Shown one piece after another: positions 7,374-14,059 of a stretch of DNA of 18,061 bases. Under the pieces are notes generated by a model. It did not search any database and was not told the DNA's origin. It saw nothing but the letters and a program-made list of their open reading frames with translations. The DNA is taken from assembly GCA_003567135.1 (NCBI GenBank), contig PXAI01000302.1, forward strand, positions 1-18,061, read 5' to 3'. Source of the DNA: Balneolia bacterium. GTDB lineage: Bacteria; Bacteroidota; Rhodothermia; Balneolales; Cyclonatronaceae. Numbering within the stretch: the first letter of the stretch is position 1; every line of letters begins with the position of its first letter. Made by a program: the position numbers and the translations under genes.

Positions 7374-7420
7374 GTATAAGCGTAAAGCGCTATTATACGT
7401 CATTTTCGGATAGGTTTGAA
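7374..7420 (-). promoter_or_regulatory. Candidate promoter and overlapping dyad for the hydrolase/ATP-grasp operon
   Basis: On the minus strand, TTCAAA (7420-7415) and TATAAT (7397-7392) are 17 bases apart, with the start codon 60 bases further on. The inverted pair GTATAA/TTATAC (7398-7393 with 7379-7374) overlaps the -10 box and could be an operator. Promoter rules in this phylum may differ from the E. coli consensus, so this is tentative. Confidence 0.35.
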
Positions 7421-7473
7421 ACCGTAAATAACGTTTTATCGCTAATAATTTGAATCAGTAAAGTTAAGCTCTT

Positions 7474-8463
7474 TTACTGCTCTATCTGCCTGAAATAATT
7501 GATACGCCGCGGCTGTATAGATCGCACGCTTACGTTCAGCCCGTCTTTCAGTATTTCCACCTTCGGCACCACATAGCCGGTCGTATCCTGTTCAATATCG
7601 CTGTAGTTCACCACCACCCTGAAAAGCGTGCCTTCGGTCGATTCCGCATAGCGGTTTACCGGCACATCATACCGCACGTTCACAAACGACGGGCTAAGTG
7701 AAATCTCTCTTCTCATCGCTGTTCCCGAAAGTTCTACCGGAACGCGCCGCTGCCCTTCCGTAAATTCGGTGACTTCCGCACTCAGGGAAACAACATGCGG
7801 CTCAACGCGCACCAGCGAAGGCGGTGTTTCAAGGGGGATGTTTACCGTAAATGATTCAGCCTGATTCTCCATTTCGAAATCGCTTGTCGGCCAGTACGAA
7901 ATGCCCTCAACGAGGGATCGCGCGCCGGTAATCGTAACGCTGTCGGGCGAGAGATCAGGACCTGAAATCGCACGAAACTGGCGCCGGAAAGAAATATCGT
8001 AACGCGGCATCACCGGCACTTTTTTATCCACCCGGTCTTCCATGCGGATGTTCACAACCATCGGCTCCACTTTGGTGAGATTCAGATCAGAAAAGCCGGC
8101 CATCGAACGCTGGGCAGAATCGAACAGGTTCTGGGTTTCATCTTCAATGTTTACCGTAATGCCGGGCGGGTTGTTAAAAATATTGATGAGCTTCCACCCT
8201 TCCCCCTGAATACTTGCGAGGGCATAATCGGGAAGCGGCTCAACCGGTGCGAGGTCATCGGGAAACAGACCGTAATCGAGGGGCATCTGCACATCAATGC
8301 TGTAATCACGGCCGAGATTGATGAGCATCCACATACTAACGGCAATCAGAAATGAGATCGTAAACACGGTAATTTTCTTGGCCTGACTCATACCTGATTC
8401 ATTCTCTCCGCCGTCGGAACCGGGGAGCAGCCAGGAGAGTCGTTTACGAATCGATTCTTTCAT
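7474..8463 (-). CDS. YbbR-domain (CdaR-like) membrane-anchored protein
   Basis: A 329-residue protein with a basic cytoplasmic N-terminus, one membrane helix (about 31-49, ITVFTISFLIAVSMWMLINL) and an extracytoplasmic part made of about three YbbR-like beta repeats (about 55-145, 150-235 and 240-325). YbbR proteins include CdaR, which regulates the diadenylate cyclase CdaA in many bacteria; cdaA is not in this window, so that role is inferred. The gene follows the DciA-like gene in the same direction, separated by 161 bases holding a REP-like palindrome. The ATG at 8463 places the membrane helix near the N-terminus as expected. Confidence 0.85.
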   Translation of the reverse strand: MKESIRKRLSWLLPGSDGGENESGMSQAKKITVFTISFLIAVSMWMLINLGRDYSIDVQMPLDYGLFPDDLAPVEPLPDYALASIQGEGWKLINIFNNPPGITVNIEDETQNLFDSAQRSMAGFSDLNLTKVEPMVVNIRMEDRVDKKVPVMPRYDISFRRQFRAISGPDLSPDSVTITGARSLVEGISYWPTSDFEMENQAESFTVNIPLETPPSLVRVEPHVVSLSAEVTEFTEGQRRVPVELSGTAMRREISLSPSFVNVRYDVPVNRYAESTEGTLFRVVVNYSDIEQDTTGYVVPKVEILKDGLNVSVRSIQPRRINYFRQIEQ

Positions 8464-8564
8464 GCAATGCGGTTAATTTGTTAATTCCGAATATAGCAAA
8501 AGTGCCGTTAATTTGTTGCAGAGACTGTGGCAGGAACGCCATACATGCGCCATATATGTTGACG

Positions 8565-8606
8565 TCCTGTAGTAGAGACGTCATGCATGGCGTCTCTACT
8601 ACAGGA
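8565..8606. repeat. REP-like palindrome between dciA-like and ybbR-like genes
   Basis: Two perfect 16-base arms (TCCTGTAGTAGAGACG, 8565-8580, and its complement, 8591-8606) surround a 10-base loop, TCATGCATGG. The core matches the dispersed GTAGAGACG...CGTCTCTAC type of palindrome. It is similar in form to the repeat at 3745-3774 but has a different sequence. It may act as a terminator or mRNA stabiliser between two co-directional genes. Confidence 0.75.
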
Positions 8607-8624
8607 TGCACAGGACGGTCCCGT

Positions 8625-8918
8625 TCACCGAACGACTATCTCTTTAATAATCTCCGCCTCAACTTCCTTGTTGAGTTTCTGACAGAGCGCATACCGCTGC
8701 ATGTGAATTTCATGCTTCCAGGTGGAGTCGGGCACGGTAAGCACCAAAACATCTCCGCGAAAAGCCACCTTTTTAACCTGTTCTGCAAGCCGTTTTCCGG
8801 CCACTTTGGGAAACAGACTCAGAATCATCCCTTTCTTCAGATCTTTCTGATTCGGAAGGGAGTCCATCCATGATTTCATGGCGGATGCTAACGAACGGGG
8901 CTCATCTGACGGGCACAT
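8625..8918 (-). CDS. DciA-like DUF721 protein
   Basis: A 97-residue protein with the DUF721/DciA pattern: an alpha-helical N-terminus, the central IxxLFPKVAGKRLAEQVKKV helix (33-52), then the FRGDVLVLTVPDSTWKHEI strand-turn-strand (54-72) and a helix with LNKEV. Its length is normal for the short version of the family. DciA is the ancestral loader of the replicative helicase DnaB; short homologues are presumed to share this role but are less studied. The gene starts 22 bases after the clpX stop, so it is probably read with clpX. The start chosen is the only ATG that keeps the full domain. Confidence 0.8.
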   Translation of the reverse strand: MCPSDEPRSLASAMKSWMDSLPNQKDLKKGMILSLFPKVAGKRLAEQVKKVAFRGDVLVLTVPDSTWKHEIHMQRYALCQKLNKEVEAEIIKEIVVR

Positions 8919-8940
8919 GATGCGCGTTCTTTTGGGATGA

Positions 8941-10194
8941 TCAGGCCGATGCTTTACGTTTTTCGTAAATCGGCGGGGCGTCGTTTTCTACCGTTTCCTT
9001 AGTGATGATACAACGCTCAATGTTCCTCATGGTCGGCAGCGTAAACATGATGTCCAGCATGGAGCGCTCCATAATAGACTTGAGTCCGCGGGCTCCGGTT
9101 TTGCGGGCCATCGCGCGGGTTACAATTCCCTCAAGCGCTTCATCCTCAAAAACCAGCTCGACGCCTTCCATTTCGAAAAGCTTTTTGTACTGCTTCACGA
9201 TCGCGTTTTTCGGCTTGACCATAATTTCGATCAGCGTTTCGCGGGATAGTTCGTGGAGTCCGGCAATGACCGGCAGACGCCCGATAAGTTCGGGGATCAG
9301 CCCGAATTTCTGAAGATCTTCCGGTTCTGAGTAGGTGAAGATATCCGGCGAGTTTTTATCGAACTTGGTCTGATTATCGCTGTTGAATCCCATAGAGCTT
9401 GTGGAAAGCCTGCGGGATACGATCTCGTTCAGTCCGTCGAATGCGCCGCCGCAAATAAACAGAATATTTGAGGTATCAATTTTGATAAAGCTCTGCTCGG
9501 GATGCTTGCGGCCACCTTTTGGCGGAACGTTCGCAACGGTGCCTTCCAGAATTTTCAGAAGCGCCTGTTGCACGCCTTCGCCGGATACATCGCGGGTAAT
9601 CGACGGATTATCTCCTTTGCGGGCTACTTTATCCACTTCATCGATATAAACAATGCCGCGCTGGGCGCGCTCTACATCATAATCGGCAGATTGAAGCAGG
9701 TTTGAGAGGATGCTTTCCACATCTTCGCCAACATAACCGGCTTCGGTGAGCGCGGTGGCATCGGCGATGGTGAACGGCACATCAATCATATTGGCAAGCG
9801 TGCGGGCGAGAAGCGTTTTACCGGAACCGGTAGGCCCGAGCAGCAAAATGTTACTTTTTTCAATCTGGATTTCATCTTTATCCAGTCCTGATCCGCTGTT
9901 AATTCGCTTATAATGGTTATAAACGGCAACTGACAGCGTTTTTTTTGCATAATCCTGTCCAATCACATAATCATCGAGTTTGTTGTTGATCTCGATGGGT
10001 TTCATCAGCGGCTTGTAGTTGGCATCGCGCTTTCCGGCACGGTTGGCCAGATCGCTTTTAACAATACCGGCGGCATCGGTGATGCAGTAGTCACAGATAT
10101 ACACATCTGGCCCCGCGACCATACTGTTTACCTGGCTGGATGGCCTTCCGCAGAAGGAGCAGTGAATCCGGTCTTTTTTCTTATTGCCGCTCAT
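8941..10194 (-). CDS. clpX: ClpX, ATP-dependent unfoldase of the ClpXP protease
   Basis: A 417-residue AAA+ unfoldase. The N-terminal zinc-binding domain has C12, C15, C34 and C37. Walker A is GPTGSGKT (120-127) and Walker B is VYIDEVDK (182-189). The pore-1 loop GYVGED is at 153-158, the RKH loop at 229-231, and the sensor-2 motif GARG at 367-370. The ClpP-docking loop carries MGF (268-270) in place of the common IGF, so docking is expected. It unfolds tagged or native substrates and feeds them to ClpP in the cytoplasm. The length is normal. It follows clpP by 79 bases in the same direction and precedes the DciA-like gene by 22. Confidence 0.97.
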   Translation of the reverse strand: MSGNKKKDRIHCSFCGRPSSQVNSMVAGPDVYICDYCITDAAGIVKSDLANRAGKRDANYKPLMKPIEINNKLDDYVIGQDYAKKTLSVAVYNHYKRINSGSGLDKDEIQIEKSNILLLGPTGSGKTLLARTLANMIDVPFTIADATALTEAGYVGEDVESILSNLLQSADYDVERAQRGIVYIDEVDKVARKGDNPSITRDVSGEGVQQALLKILEGTVANVPPKGGRKHPEQSFIKIDTSNILFICGGAFDGLNEIVSRRLSTSSMGFNSDNQTKFDKNSPDIFTYSEPEDLQKFGLIPELIGRLPVIAGLHELSRETLIEIMVKPKNAIVKQYKKLFEMEGVELVFEDEALEGIVTRAMARKTGARGLKSIMERSMLDIMFTLPTMRNIERCIITKETVENDAPPIYEKRKASA

Positions 10195-10273
10195 GATTTT
10201 GGATCAGCTGAAATATGTTTGATTGTCTCTATTAACAAGTATACTAAATACGGAGCATATCCTCCGGAAAAAA

Positions 10274-10942
10274 TTACTTGCCCGTCGCAGCATCGCTACG
10301 TCTCATAACCTTATCAACAAGGCCGTAATCTGATGCTTCATCGGCAGTCATCCACTTGTTCCGATCAGAATCCTGAATGATTTCATCCACCGTATGTCCG
10401 GAATGAAATGCGATAATTTCACTCAGGGACTGCTTAAGCCGCAGAATTTCCTTGGCTTCAATTTCAATATCGCTGGCCTGACCCTGTACACCGCCCAACG
10501 GCTGGTGAATCATAACTCTTGCATTCGGTAGCGCAGCGCGTTTGCCTTTGGCGCCTGCCGTAAGCAGAACGGCTCCCATGGAAGCCGCCATTCCGATACA
10601 GGTTGTGGCCACATTACACTTCACATACTGCATCGTATCATAAATCGCCATTCCGGAAGAAACCACACCACCCGGACTATTTATATACAGGTTGATGTCT
10701 TTATCGGGATCTTCAGATTCCAGGAAGAGAATCTGCGCCACAATATTGGAGGCGATGGCATCATTAATCGGTGTTCCGAGAATAATGATCCGGTCTTTCA
10801 GCAGGCGTGAGTAAATGTCGTAGGCGCGTTCACCACGGGAAGTGGTTTCAATCACCATAGGCACAAGATTGTTGTGCGTTTCGCCTGATCCGCCGAAATG
10901 GCTGGGATCAATTACCGGCTGCTTTGGAATAGAGTTGAACAT
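10274..10942 (-). CDS. clpP: ClpP, protease subunit with Asn at the third triad position
   Basis: A 222-residue ClpP of the S14 family. The nucleophile is S121 in GMAASMGAV, and the general base is H146 in MIHQP. The oxyanion glycines are in NSPGG (88-92). The third triad residue normally lies in DRD(N/R)F; here the segment reads DSDRNKWMTA, placing N195 (codon AAC at 10358-10360) where Asp is expected. About 30 N-terminal residues precede the conserved core; a propeptide is possible. It forms the tetradecameric chamber of ClpXP. The gene lies between tig (25-base gap) and clpX. The Asn may lower or condition activity, as described for Listeria ClpP1; whether a second ClpP exists cannot be seen here. 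Confidence 0.96.
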   Translation of the reverse strand: MFNSIPKQPVIDPSHFGGSGETHNNLVPMVIETTSRGERAYDIYSRLLKDRIIILGTPINDAIASNIVAQILFLESEDPDKDINLYINSPGGVVSSGMAIYDTMQYVKCNVATTCIGMAASMGAVLLTAGAKGKRAALPNARVMIHQPLGGVQGQASDIEIEAKEILRLKQSLSEIIAFHSGHTVDEIIQDSDRNKWMTADEASDYGLVDKVMRRSDAATGK

Positions 10943-10968
10943 AGTTGTTACTTATAAAAAATTCGGAG

Positions 10969-12279
10969 TTAAACTTCAGAAGCGTCTTCAGCTTCTTCGC
11001 CTTTCTTCTGATACTTCTCTTCGTAAACATCACGGCTCAGCTCGTTAATTCCAACTTCCGCGGTAATTTTATCGAAGAGCTTATCAGTACGGATTCTCAT
11101 GCGAAGCTGTTCCAGTTGATTGGTATTTGAGGCGTAAAAATTCTTGAGCATTTCTGCCGGAAGTCCCATACGTGCCGCTTCGGTATCAAAAAATTCGTCC
11201 ACATCTTCAGGCTTAAGCTCGATATCAGGATATTTTTCGAACAATTTGTTGGAAATGAAGACCCACTTGCCTTCACTGATCATAGTCTCTTTGCTCTCTT
11301 CCTTGAAACCTTCCATATCGAAGTCTTCAGGAAGTTTTCCTTCATTTTGCTCTGCAATCCGGTTCACGCGCCCTTTCAGCACTTCCTGCTGGATGGATTC
11401 GGGTACATCAAAATCATGTGCCTTGATCATGGCATCCACGATACGGTCGCGGAAGAGTTCGTCTGCGGCATTGTCGAAGTAGTTCTGGATCTGGCTCTTA
11501 AGATAGCTGCGAAACTCTTCTTCTGTTTTAGCCTGATTGTTGGAAGCTTTCTGAAAAAGCGCCTCATCTTTGGCAGGCTCAACAAATGTCTCTACTTTTT
11601 TCACCGACAACCGGAAAGTTTCGGCTTCGTCGCCTTCGCCCATGGTTAGATCCACATCATCGCCGGCTTTTTTGCCGAGAAGCGCGTCCTTATAATCTGC
11701 ATTTTCTTCGGAACCGAGGTCCAGTTCCATGTCGGTATCAATATCACCGGGAATAAGTTTACCGTCGGCATCGAGCTTGGCTGCGTCTACTGTTACACGG
11801 GAATCATCTGATGCAGGCTCTTCTGTTTCTTTCCATTCGGCAAAGCGCTTGAAGGTGTGCTCGTATTCCTTCTCAACCTCATCGTCGGTTACGTCGTGAA
11901 CCAGTTTATCGACGGTAAGGGATGAAACCTCAGCAAGATCAAACTCCGGCGTAATTCCGATTTTCAAAACGACTTCAAGTTCGCCGTTTTCATATTCCAT
12001 TTTGGTCATTTCAGGTTCGCCAACCGGATTGTGCTCAGGCACAATTTCTTTTTCGAAAATTTCCTGGATGTATTCGTTTACCTGCTCATTCTCTACATCC
12101 CGACCAAAACGTTTGCGCACAATAGACATAGGTGCTTTTCCTGGACGAAACCCCGGTAAACTCATCTGCTTGCGGTATTCGCGGAGCGCTTTATCAATTC
12201 GGGGTTCAAGATCGGCGCCGTCGGCTTTAATAGTAATGACGCGGTCAACCTTACTAATGTTTTCTACTGAAATTTCCAC
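10969..12279 (-). CDS. tig: Trigger factor, ribosome-associated chaperone (GTG start)
   Basis: From a GTG at 12277-12279 the protein is 436 residues and begins MEISVENISK, which aligns with the MQVSVE start of E. coli trigger factor. A longer reading from an ATG at 12354 would translate through the tRNA-Leu gene and is rejected. The ribosome-binding loop is GFRPGKAP (43-50). An acidic FKBP-type PPIase domain follows at about 150-245, then the helical C-terminal chaperone arms. The tail (EEKYQKKGEEAEDASEV) is charged and disordered. Trigger factor binds nascent chains at the ribosome exit tunnel. It lies 36 bases after tRNA-Leu and 25 bases before clpP, forming a folding and quality-control cluster. 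No clear Shine-Dalgarno precedes the GTG. Confidence 0.95.
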   Translation of the reverse strand: MEISVENISKVDRVITIKADGADLEPRIDKALREYRKQMSLPGFRPGKAPMSIVRKRFGRDVENEQVNEYIQEIFEKEIVPEHNPVGEPEMTKMEYENGELEVVLKIGITPEFDLAEVSSLTVDKLVHDVTDDEVEKEYEHTFKRFAEWKETEEPASDDSRVTVDAAKLDADGKLIPGDIDTDMELDLGSEENADYKDALLGKKAGDDVDLTMGEGDEAETFRLSVKKVETFVEPAKDEALFQKASNNQAKTEEEFRSYLKSQIQNYFDNAADELFRDRIVDAMIKAHDFDVPESIQQEVLKGRVNRIAEQNEGKLPEDFDMEGFKEESKETMISEGKWVFISNKLFEKYPDIELKPEDVDEFFDTEAARMGLPAEMLKNFYASNTNQLEQLRMRIRTDKLFDKITAEVGINELSRDVYEEKYQKKGEEAEDASEV

Positions 12280-12315
12280 TGATTGGATATACTGATTTAT
12301 GAATAAATATAAGAG

Positions 12316-12397
12316 TACGAGAGGGGGGACTCGAACCCCCACGCGGTTAAGCACTAGATCCTAAATCTAGCGTGTCTACCAATTCCACCACTCTCGC
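12316..12397 (-). tRNA. tRNA-Leu (anticodon UAG)
   Basis: The 82-base gene folds as a class II tRNA. The acceptor arms are GCGAGAG and CTCTCGT with a terminal G-T wobble and discriminator A. The D-loop is GGTGGAATTGGTAGACAC, the anticodon stem is CTAGA/TCTAG around loop TTTAGGA, which gives anticodon TAG, and the T-arm contains GGTTCGAGTCC. The short variable arm fits leucine. CCA is not encoded. It is read in the same direction as tig and only 36 bases before it, so the two may share a promoter. Confidence 0.97.
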
Positions 12398-12508
12398 AAA
12401 AAATGGTAAGTCTTGAAGATACGACTTTACCCTTTCTTTTACAATTTGGCCCGGCTTCAAATAATTTGCCTGATGATGTTGCCTGAAAGGTAGTATTTGG
12501 GAAGATGG

Positions 12509-12747
12509 GTTGAGGGGTTTAGAAGTTGAGTCGGGCCGGGCGGCCCTTGTTGAGGGGTTTTTTCATTGATCTGAGATTTTAGATTTTAGATCTGAGAGCT
12601 GAGATCTTTTTCCGACAATAAACTCTGAACTCGAAACGGACTGCGAATCCAAAGAAAATCTCTGATCTAAAATCGCACGTCGCAAATCGCAACTCTCTAC
12701 CCCTCAACTTCTCAACCCGGCACGCAGTGCCAGCTCAACTTCTAAAC
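12509..12747. repeat. Interrupted inverted repeat, non-coding
   Basis: A perfect 14-bp pair, GTTTAGAAGTTGAG (12517-12530) and its complement (12734-12747), encloses an 11-bp pair, GATTTTAGATC (12582-12592) with 12664-12674. Shorter units (GTTGAGGGG and CCCCTCAAC, and the hairpin GGCAC-gca-GTGCC) recur. The arms are nested, so a long imperfect stem is possible. The form resembles the element at 3978-4174 although the sequences differ. Confidence 0.6.
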
Positions 12748-12799
12748 ACTCTTAGCTTTCATCTCACGCACCATATGTTAATAATCGTAAAAAAGTAAT

Positions 12800-12816
12800 G
12801 GGGGGGGGGGTATAAT
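12800..12816 (+). promoter_or_regulatory. 11-G tract abutting a TATAAT box
   Basis: Eleven G residues (12800-12810) are followed at once by TATAAT (12811-12816) on the plus strand. If this is a real -10 box, the homopolymer lies in the spacer and its length would set the distance to the -35 region, as in known phase-variable promoters. No strong -35 hexamer is visible (TAAAAA at the 17-base position). The nearest gene starts about 400 bases away. Confidence 0.25.
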
Positions 12817-13010
12817 TTACTTGACTTTTAATTTCTGAACCTTTTTATTAACTGTTGTAAATTTATATTTTTATGACGCCGATTTAATCGGCCGGAATGA
12901 TTTACTGAAGCTTCTGAAAAGAGGCAGAACGTAAATGAACCAAAGAGGTTGCCTGTAACGGCATAACGCTCTTAAACAGACGGCAAAAATAACCACTCGA
13001 AACAGAGAAC

Positions 13011-13079
13011 TCAATGATATTCATCGTCTTTGATTAGATCAGGCGTGATTTTACTGTCCGAAATGGGTGGGATTTGATA
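13011..13079 (-). pseudogene. Possible 3' remnant of a minus-strand gene
   Basis: A minus-strand frame ends in PPISDSKITPDLIKDDEYH before a TGA at 13013-13011. The composition looks like a genuine protein C-terminus, but the frame is blocked upstream by a TAA near 13118, inside the attC-like hairpin. No family is recognised. It may be the tail of a lost cassette gene or chance. Confidence 0.15.
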
Positions 13080-13168
13080 CCTAACGTCTGTTCCCGATAT
13101 AAACAAACGCCCCCGTTACACAAGAAATATGTGCTAACCGGAGGCGCTCAGTTAACCGCACGTTAACA
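13079..13168 (+). other. attC-like imperfect hairpin (possible integron cassette recombination site)
   Basis: The ends carry ACCTAAC (13079-13085), which fits the R'' consensus RYYYAAC, and GTTAACA (13162-13168), which fits only the invariant GTT of R'. The outer arms TAACGT/ACGTTA pair (13082-13087 with 13160-13165). An inner stem pairs 13108-13122 with 13130-13146 with one mismatch and two unpaired C residues (13134 and 13138), both on the right arm, around a 7-base loop. Length, outer boxes and one-sided extrahelical bases resemble attC sites. No integrase is in the window. A terminator or a generic repeat is possible instead. Confidence 0.4.
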
Positions 13169-13212
13169 TTGTAATATACGAAACAAACCCCAATAGATTG
13201 TTAGACGATATT

Positions 13213-13869
13213 ATGCGAACCCATAGAATTAAAACTTACCTGATATTAGCTTTACTATTCATTTTTTTGAATGGCTGCGGAATTTTTAGCTCGGATGATC
13301 CCGTTTACGAATACCCGGCATGTGAAATACCATTTTTTGAAAGGCATAATCATCTGCCTAATTTTGGTTTTGAAGAGGGGTACTACTACTGGTACGAAGA
13401 TGAGAAGGTCCCAATAAAAAGAAACCGGAATCACCTGTCCATTCGGTTTTATGAAGAGTTTGGTAGAGCATTTCATGACAGTGTTTTAGCTGCGTATAAT
13501 ATTGAACCCTTATGGTCACAAACTTTTGATCTTTCGGTACCGTTACCAGGTTTTTACAGGGTAATAGACGAACCAGCTGAATTCTATTACACTACGTATG
13601 GTGACACTACACTGGATCGGTTGGGAAATTTACCAGAGGTGGAATATGTGCTACCACTCTATTATGAAAATGAATGGTTTTGTGATTTAGGAAATACCCC
13701 AATTATCCTGTATAACTTTCACGACTTTATCCCCGAAGAAGAAAGACAGGTATTGCTGGATAGTTTACAAGTTGCCGATCGGGTTGAGCTTCGTCAGCTT
13801 AACCCGGGTGAAGACTGGTCTCCATTCGATTTTTTATTTAACAAAGGAATCCCGCAAAGGACCCTATGA
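13213..13869 (+). CDS. Lipoprotein resembling a stand-alone subtilase prodomain, frameshifted near its end
   Basis: From the ATG at 13213 the frame gives 218 residues. A hydrophobic helix (9-20) ends in lipobox L-N-G-C22, so this is a lipoprotein. Two beta-alpha-beta halves follow: 65-152 (KVPIKRNRNHLSIRF, then LPGFYRV and LGNLPEVEYVLPLY) and 162 onward (NTPIILYNF, PEEERQVLLDSL). This pattern is like the tandem prodomain of secreted S8 proteases (fervidolysin-type), but no catalytic domain is attached. The match is by eye. After D206 the frame becomes unrelated and stops at 13869, while the +1 frame continues with the expected ending (see 13831-13960). The gene is AT-rich (21/60 GC in 13321-13380). 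A TTG at 13198 would add five residues without benefit. It could inhibit or assist the S8 protease two genes downstream. Confidence 0.6.
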   Translation: MRTHRIKTYLILALLFIFLNGCGIFSSDDPVYEYPACEIPFFERHNHLPNFGFEEGYYYWYEDEKVPIKRNRNHLSIRFYEEFGRAFHDSVLAAYNIEPLWSQTFDLSVPLPGFYRVIDEPAEFYYTTYGDTTLDRLGNLPEVEYVLPLYYENEWFCDLGNTPIILYNFHDFIPEEERQVLLDSLQVADRVELRQLNPGEDWSPFDFLFNKGIPQRTL

Positions 13870-13960
13870 ACTTTATCAGCACTATTACAGGGAATTTTAT
13901 GTCAATCGACAAATTTTTAAAGCTATCTCACCCAATTTTGCGCAAACCGCACGAAATTAA
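13831..13960 (+). other. Displaced C-terminal segment of the prodomain-like lipoprotein (+1 frame)
   Basis: Dropping one T from the T6 tract at 13830-13835 joins residue D206 to a segment reading FYLTKESRKGPYELYQ and ending ...ISPNFAQTARN before TAA at 13958-13960. The joined product would be 248 residues. The ELYQHYYRE...ISPNF stretch matches the closing helix and SPNF/EPNF-like strand of S8 prodomains, so it looks like true coding sequence. The cause may be a one-base insertion, a homopolymer sequencing error or slippage. Confidence 0.55.
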
Positions 13961-13987
13961 ACAATAACAAAACAAAAAGGAATAATC

Positions 13988-14017
13988 ATGAAACAGTTAA
14001 CCAAATTACAACTATAA
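13988..14017 (+). CDS. Possible 9-residue leader ORF or remnant gene start
   Basis: ATG AAA CAG begins a 9-codon frame (MKQLTKLQL, then TAA) preceded by a strong Shine-Dalgarno, AAAAAGG, seven bases upstream. It is the best ribosome site in this region yet yields only a short peptide. It could be a leader peptide for the propeller lipoprotein or the stub of a deleted gene. The ATGAAACA start recalls the start of the S8 protease at 15245. Confidence 0.25.
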   Translation: MKQLTKLQL

Positions 14018-14059
14018 ATTTCTGAAAATATGCATGAATTACTCTTAAGAAAGGACAAA

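Larger units (their letters stand above)
12398..13212. other. Gene-free region (815 bp) rich in inverted repeats
   Basis: No credible intact gene lies here. From left to right: long interrupted inverted repeats (12509-12747), an 11-G tract abutting TATAAT (12800-12816), a hairpin GCCGAT-tta-ATCGGC (12878-12892), a short minus-strand peptide-like frame (13011-13079) and an attC-like imperfect hairpin (13079-13168). It separates the divergent tRNA-tig cluster from the low-GC accessory genes and probably contains the promoters for both. Confidence 0.6.

Noticed and set aside
13830..13836. TTTTTTA as a programmed -1 frameshift heptamer
   Set aside because: The heptamer is in the right phase, but the -1 frame reaches TAA at 13839-13841. 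Only a +1 change reaches the missing segment.
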